Shown piece by piece: positions 62,135-64,000 of a DNA stretch of 64,000 bases. The DNA is from SIG607 sp045605385 (GTDB lineage: Bacteria; Bacillota; Clostridia; Oscillospirales; Acutalibacteraceae). The translations under genes and the position numbers were made by a program. How positions within the stretch are numbered: position 1 is the stretch's first letter; each line of letters opens with the position of its first letter. The DNA lies in NCBI GenBank assembly GCA_045605385.1, contig JAZUPW010000013.1, positions 1 through 64,000 on the forward strand, written 5' to 3'. Below the pieces are notes generated by a model. That model saw nothing but the letters and a program-made list of their open reading frames with translations, made no database searches and had not been told where the DNA came from.

Positions 62135-63999
62135 TAACCATTCTCCTTAGTATAGGCAAGAAGACTTCCTGCCTTAAGTATTGCTTTTTGACGAGAGGTA
62201 AATGAACATAAAAGTTTTATTTCTGTTTCTTTGCCTTGTACTTTTAATGTCATTTCACCTTTGTCCATACCTTCAAAAATGTTATCGATTACTAAAATAT
62301 CGTTTTCATTTAGTTTATCGTAATCATCGGCATTTGCAAAGGTTAGAGGCATAATACCTGCATTAATAAGGTTTGCAATGTGTATTCTTGCAAAACTTTT
62401 GGCAATTACGGCGCGTACACCTAAATACATAGGAACAAGGGCGGCGTGTTCACGCGAAGAACCCTGACCGTAGTTACTGCCGCCTACAACAATGCTTCTG
62501 CCTGCCGCTTTAGCGCGTTCGGGGAAGGTTTTATCGCAAACACCGAAACAGAACTGCGAAAGGTGAGGAATGTTGCTTCTGAAGGGCAGAATTTTTGCGC
62601 CCGCAGGCATAATGTGGTCAGTAGTAATGTTATCGCCCACTTTTAAAGTAAGGTTGGCTGTAAGGCTGTCTTCTGTTGGTACAGCCTTGGGAAATTCTTT
62701 AATATTTGGGCCGCGCAGCACTTCAACGCTTTTTGCATCTTCAACACTTGCGGGAGCCAGAATTGCGCTGTCGTTAACTTTAAATGCTTCGGGAATAACT
62801 ATTTCGGGCATTTTACCTAAAGTGCGTGGATCGGTAATAACACCCGTGAGCGCAGCAGCAACCGCAGTTTCGGGAGATACAAGATAAACACCTGCATCTG
62901 CCGTACCGCTTCTGCCTTCAAAGTTTCGGTTAAAGGTTCTAAGCGAAACACCTGCGCTGTTTGGAGAAAATCCCATACCTATGCAAGGACCGCAAGCACA
63001 TTCAAGAACTCTTGCTCCCGCAGAAATAATTTTAGAAAGAGCGCCGCAATCGCTAAGCATAGAAAATACCTGTTTAGAACCGGGGGATACCGACATACTA
63101 ACATTGTCTGAAATAGTTTTACTATCAAGTAATGCGGCAACCTTAAGCATATCTAAAAGTGAAGAGTTGGTGCATGAACCAACACAAACCTGATCAACCT
63201 TAGTACCCGCAATGCTGCTTACGGTAACAACGTTATCGGGGCTGTGAGGACACGCAATAAGCGGTTCAAGTTCAGATAAATTAATATCAATAATTTTATC
63301 GTAAACAGCGTCTTCATCACTGCTAAGAGGAGTAAAATCTGCCTCTCTGCCTTCTTTTTTAAGGAAGTCAAGTGTGATTTCATCACTTGGGAATATAGAG
63401 GTGGTAGCACCAAGTTCAGTGCCCATATTGGTAATGGTGGCGCGTTCGGGAACCGAAAGTGTTTTAATGCCTTCGCCGCCCCATTCAATAATAGCGCCCA
63501 CACCGCCTTTTACCGAAAGTATACGTAGTATTTCAAGGCTCACGTCTTTTGCGGTAACAAAATCGTTTAATTTACCCGTAAGATTAACCTTGTACATTTT
63601 GGGCATTGTTATATAATAAGCACCGCCGCCCATAGCAACGGCAACGTCTAAGCCGCCTGCACCAAAGGCAAGCATACCAATTCCTCCGCCGGTTGGTGTG
63701 TGGCTGTCGGAACCTATAAGAGTTTTTCCTGGGATACCGAAACGCTCTAAATGTACCTGATGGCAAATACCGTTACCGGGGCGTGAAAAATAAATACCGT
63801 GTTTTTTGGCAACCGACTGTATATAACGGTGGTCATCGGCGTTTTCAAAACCCGACTGTAAAGTGTTGTGGTCTATGTAAGCAACACTTTTTTCGGTTTT
63901 AACACGTTCAACACCCATGGTTTCAAATTCAAGGTATGCCATAGTTCCCGTGGCATCCTGTGTTAAAGTCTGGTCTATTTTAAGGGCGATTTCATTTCC
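62134..63999 (-). CDS. Aconitate hydratase (5' end outside window)
   Basis: About 621 codons are visible and the frame is open to the window edge; the ATG at 63942 is internal, since QTLTQDATGTMAYLEFE continues upstream. This is a [4Fe-4S] enzyme interconverting citrate and isocitrate: cluster cysteines lie in CVGSCTNSS and ECACGPCIGMG, and the swivel-domain motif YGQGSSREHAALVPMYLG is present. SDSHTPTGGGIGML and AYIDHNTLQ are family motifs. It is coupled to the isocitrate dehydrogenase gene. Only the first few dozen residues appear to be missing. Confidence 0.92.
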   Translation of the reverse strand, partial: GNEIALKIDQTLTQDATGTMAYLEFETMGVERVKTEKSVAYIDHNTLQSGFENADDHRYIQSVAKKHGIYFSRPGNGICHQVHLERFGIPGKTLIGSDSHTPTGGGIGMLAFGAGGLDVAVAMGGGAYYITMPKMYKVNLTGKLNDFVTAKDVSLEILRILSVKGGVGAIIEWGGEGIKTLSVPERATITNMGTELGATTSIFPSDEITLDFLKKEGREADFTPLSSDEDAVYDKIIDINLSELEPLIACPHSPDNVVTVSSIAGTKVDQVCVGSCTNSSLLDMLKVAALLDSKTISDNVSMSVSPGSKQVFSMLSDCGALSKIISAGARVLECACGPCIGMGFSPNSAGVSLRTFNRNFEGRSGTADAGVYLVSPETAVAAALTGVITDPRTLGKMPEIVIPEAFKVNDSAILAPASVEDAKSVEVLRGPNIKEFPKAVPTEDSLTANLTLKVGDNITTDHIMPAGAKILPFRSNIPHLSQFCFGVCDKTFPERAKAAGRSIVVGGSNYGQGSSREHAALVPMYLGVRAVIAKSFARIHIANLINAGIMPLTFANADDYDKLNENDILVIDNIFEGMDKGEMTLKVQGKETEIKLLCSFTSRQKAILKAGSLLAYTKENG

Positions 64000-64000
64000 T

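Noticed and set aside
1..64000. CRISPR arrays, prophage or complete insertion sequences
   Set aside because: No regular short repeats with spacers, transposase, integrase or phage structural genes were found.

Overview
The window is AT-rich, with strong TTGACA/TATAAT promoters, AGGAGG-type ribosome binding sites and many intrinsic terminators. It carries the spore protease gene gpr and the engulfment gene spoIIP, a T-box before thrS, a lysine riboswitch before dapH-lysA, and a two-gene ThrE exporter. Together these point to an endospore-forming member of the Clostridia. The dockerin-bearing secreted proteins, BspA-type repeats and intracellular glycosidases fit a gut or rumen, polysaccharide-associated lineage (inference). 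No rRNA, tRNA, CRISPR array, phage or complete insertion sequence was seen.

Region 1 (1-11.2 kb) encodes secreted proteins ending in type I dockerins: the tail of one gene, two very large calcineurin-like metallophosphatases with repeated LamG-like modules, and a BspA leucine-rich-repeat protein. A LysR regulator diverges from the second phosphatase. Region 2 (11.2-18.2 kb) has asnB, a Gx-transporter/NusG-II pair diverging from an ApbE lipoprotein, secA, and a highly self-complementary 280-nt element followed by a hairpin that buries the ribosome binding site of a 61-aa protein. Region 3 (18.2-28.2 kb) is accessory: a GH20-like enzyme, an AraC regulator, two paralogous metallophosphatases (one lipoprotein, one cytoplasmic), a trehalase-like glycosidase, and a secreted lectin/SurA-like/peptidase/membrane-protein module. 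The peptidase of that module was destroyed by a partial duplication of the trehalase-like gene.

Region 4 (28.4-32.6 kb) holds dapH-lysA under a lysine riboswitch, the two ThrE exporter subunits and an HD nucleotidase, all on the minus strand. Region 5 (32.6-40.8 kb) has a YfhO-type membrane protein, the conserved rpmH-rnpA-yidD-yidC-jag cluster (no dnaA, mnmE or mnmG next to it), rpsT, gpr and spoIIP. Region 6 (40.8-52.9 kb, minus strand) has a zinc-binding lipoprotein, glutamate dehydrogenase, thrS with its T-box, uxaC, an M20 amidohydrolase, a DMT-type transporter, a PAP2 phosphatase and the Trk potassium system.

Region 7 (52.9-64 kb) has a YhaO/YhaN (SbcD/SbcC-like) pair, then DUF951-prfA-sua5-coaE-apeB on the plus strand, and finally an aconitase-isocitrate dehydrogenase operon cut by the window end. 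Aconitase, isocitrate dehydrogenase and GdhA together would supply the oxidative route from citrate to glutamate.

The least explained signals are the nested inverted-repeat element after secA with its downstream hairpin, the dockerin-tagged metallophosphatases, and the broken secreted module at 24.8-28.2 kb.
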